Source: Microbacterium lacus
GTDB lineage: Bacteria > Actinomycetota > Actinomycetes > Actinomycetales > Microbacteriaceae
DNA length: 64,000 nucleotides
Assembly (NCBI RefSeq): GCF_002812805.1
Contig: NZ_NMUM01000009.1
Location: 1-64,000 of the forward strand
Direction: 5' to 3'
How positions within the stretch are numbered: position 1 is the first letter of the stretch; every line of letters starts with the position of its first letter. This document shows, piece by piece, positions 62,809 to 64,000 of this stretch. A program made the translations under genes and the position numbers. Under the pieces are notes generated by a model. That model saw only the letters and a list, made by a program, of their open reading frames with translations. It searched no databases and had not been told where the DNA came from.

Positions 62809-63969
62809 TCAGGGCGCGGCGACGGGAAAGTCCGGATAGACGCTCCAGCCCGCTTGGCGCTCCAACGCGGCCGCGAGTGAGAGCGCCGAAAACTGCGCGT
62901 GGTCGAGCCCGAGGGGCGAACGCACATCGATCGCGAGGGGCGGCGGCTCACCGAACTTCGGGATTTCAACCTCGGCCCACGCTCCACCGTCGAGCTCGAT
63001 GCGAGGCCGCGCCGAACCCACGGCGAGCACGGGACTGTCTACCGCCAGCGAGATGACCGCGAGAGCGTCGATCTTGTTTACCGCGACCTGCACGACGAGC
63101 GTCGCCACGGCGTCGAACGCCGGGTCCACAACCTCGGGGGGAGTCATCGAGACAGAGCGTATCCCGGCACCCGCGATGGCGGGTTCGATCGGAACAGATC
63201 GGATCCCCGCCGCATCGATCATCGAGACCGTGTCCGACGGAACGTCATCCCACCCGCCCTGATCGACCCCGGTCGTCGCGATGACGAACGCTCCGGATGC
63301 GGCGCGCACGACGCGCAGGGTGTTGTAGTCCGGTCCGTGCCCCGACGGCAGGGTCTCGGGCGTGAAGCCGCGCTCCGCGAACGCCGCAGATGGGGTGGCT
63401 GCACGTCCCGCCGAGTGCACCACATAGAGGCCGGACGCGTCGAGCAGGAGGGCGTTGAGGCACGCGTCGGGGTACACGGCCCGCACCTCGTTCACGGCCG
63501 CCGCGATCGCGGTCAGGCGTTCCGTCTCGGCGGAGCCGGCGTCGCGGAGGTGCCGGCGGACCACTCCGAAGTAGACCTCGCTGTCGGTCGTCCCCACCAG
63601 CTCTGCGACATCGGCGGGCGCCAGCAGATCCAAGGCACGGTCGCGAGGCGCGAGCAACCCGTTGTGCTGGAACGCGAGCCCATCCCGTACGAAGGGTTGT
63701 GTGTTCTCGGGCAGGGCGGGCGACCCCTTACTGGCGAACCGCAGGTACAGCATCCGCGCGGCGCTGGCCTCGGCACCGTCGAGATCCGTCGGGACGAAGG
63801 CCGCGACGCCATCCTCTCCCTCGATCTCGCCGGAAGCACCGATCCACGCGGTCCCCCACCCGTCCGCGTGCAGTCGCGCGAGGTCCGCGAAGGCCTCGAG
63901 GAGTTCCACACCCCACGCCTCCGGCGGGGTGAGCGTGCGATCGGCGATATATGCCAGCATCCGAGACAT
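62809..63969 (-). CDS. Class II glutamine amidotransferase-fold protein lacking the nucleophile Cys
   Basis: A 386-residue protein. The N-terminal half has the Ntn-hydrolase amidotransferase pattern: MSRMLAYIAD, LHADGWGTAWIG, NTQPFVRDGLAFQHNGLL and VGTTDSEVYFGVV. In active members the protein begins with Met-Cys-Arg; here the second residue is Ser, so glutamine hydrolysis may be lost or may use Ser. The C-terminal half (from DPAFDAVATLV) is unassigned. ATG at 63969 is fixed by the MxRxLAY opening. The promoter lies at the window edge. Confidence 0.75.
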   Translation of the reverse strand: MSRMLAYIADRTLTPPEAWGVELLEAFADLARLHADGWGTAWIGASGEIEGEDGVAAFVPTDLDGAEASAARMLYLRFASKGSPALPENTQPFVRDGLAFQHNGLLAPRDRALDLLAPADVAELVGTTDSEVYFGVVRRHLRDAGSAETERLTAIAAAVNEVRAVYPDACLNALLLDASGLYVVHSAGRAATPSAAFAERGFTPETLPSGHGPDYNTLRVVRAASGAFVIATTGVDQGGWDDVPSDTVSMIDAAGIRSVPIEPAIAGAGIRSVSMTPPEVVDPAFDAVATLVVQVAVNKIDALAVISLAVDSPVLAVGSARPRIELDGGAWAEVEIPKFGEPPPLAIDVRSPLGLDHAQFSALSLAAALERQAGWSVYPDFPVAAP

Positions 63970-64000
63970 CCGGCGCTCCTCTTATTCAGACGTTCGCGGC

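Overview
The window is high-GC actinobacterial DNA, most like a Microbacteriaceae (Microbacterium-type) chromosome. The evidence is frequent GTG starts, 4-base gene overlaps, an ureABCFGD cluster with no ureE, a PDGLE-type CbiN, and a panCD operon with an upstream DUF2520 gene. Housekeeping blocks alternate with a large, partly decayed mobile region.

Bases 1-2130 hold a complete IS3-family element that cut an unidentified gene, then ssb. Next is lpdA (2390-3787). Bases 3850-16100 form a catabolic-looking region: a degenerate short-chain dehydrogenase, a 3-hydroxyisobutyrate-dehydrogenase-like enzyme, a creatinase/M24-type hydrolase, RidA, an XRE-cupin regulator, an enoyl-CoA hydratase, a flavin reductase, two paralogous acyl-CoA-dehydrogenase-fold monooxygenases and a YceI protein. 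Between these lie a scrambled polyprenyl synthetase pseudogene, an IS5-type transposase relic and gene-poor stretches.

Bases 16500-31270 look like an integrated mobilisable plasmid: a MobF-type relaxase/helicase, a three-gene operon that I cannot match to a named system (GYE-RS/DISSMTR protein, ORC/CDC6-like AAA ATPase, calcineurin-like phosphoesterase) divergent from a D12-class adenine methyltransferase, an antitoxin-zeta toxin-dead resolvase operon, and a ParA partition module with small DNA-binding proteins. The three-gene operon plus methyltransferase is my best candidate for an undescribed, probably defensive, system.

Bases 31377-36595 carry a compact CoA cassette (coaBC, coaA, DUF2520 dehydrogenase, panC, panD, panB). 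It is flanked by two directly repeated copies of the parA start/divergent promoter/HTH gene segment. The right copy is a relic with an in-frame 288-base deletion and leads into excisionase and tyrosine integrase genes. A 47-base perfect direct repeat shaped like the 3' half of a tRNA (39164-39210 and 44652-44698) brackets a 5.4-kb island with an ietAS-type protease/ATPase pair and a GNAT acetyltransferase.

Bases 45000-64000 return to ordinary chromosome centred on urea nitrogen. A Fur-family regulator lies beside a CbiMNQO nickel/cobalt importer. Convergent to it is ureABCFGD, and divergent from ureA is the urea ABC transporter urtABCDE, followed by an NCS1 permease and two TetR regulators. 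The logic is nickel import, urease maturation and urea import together. The right edge has a small membrane protein, a DUF1801 protein and a class II amidotransferase-like protein whose nucleophile cysteine is replaced by serine.
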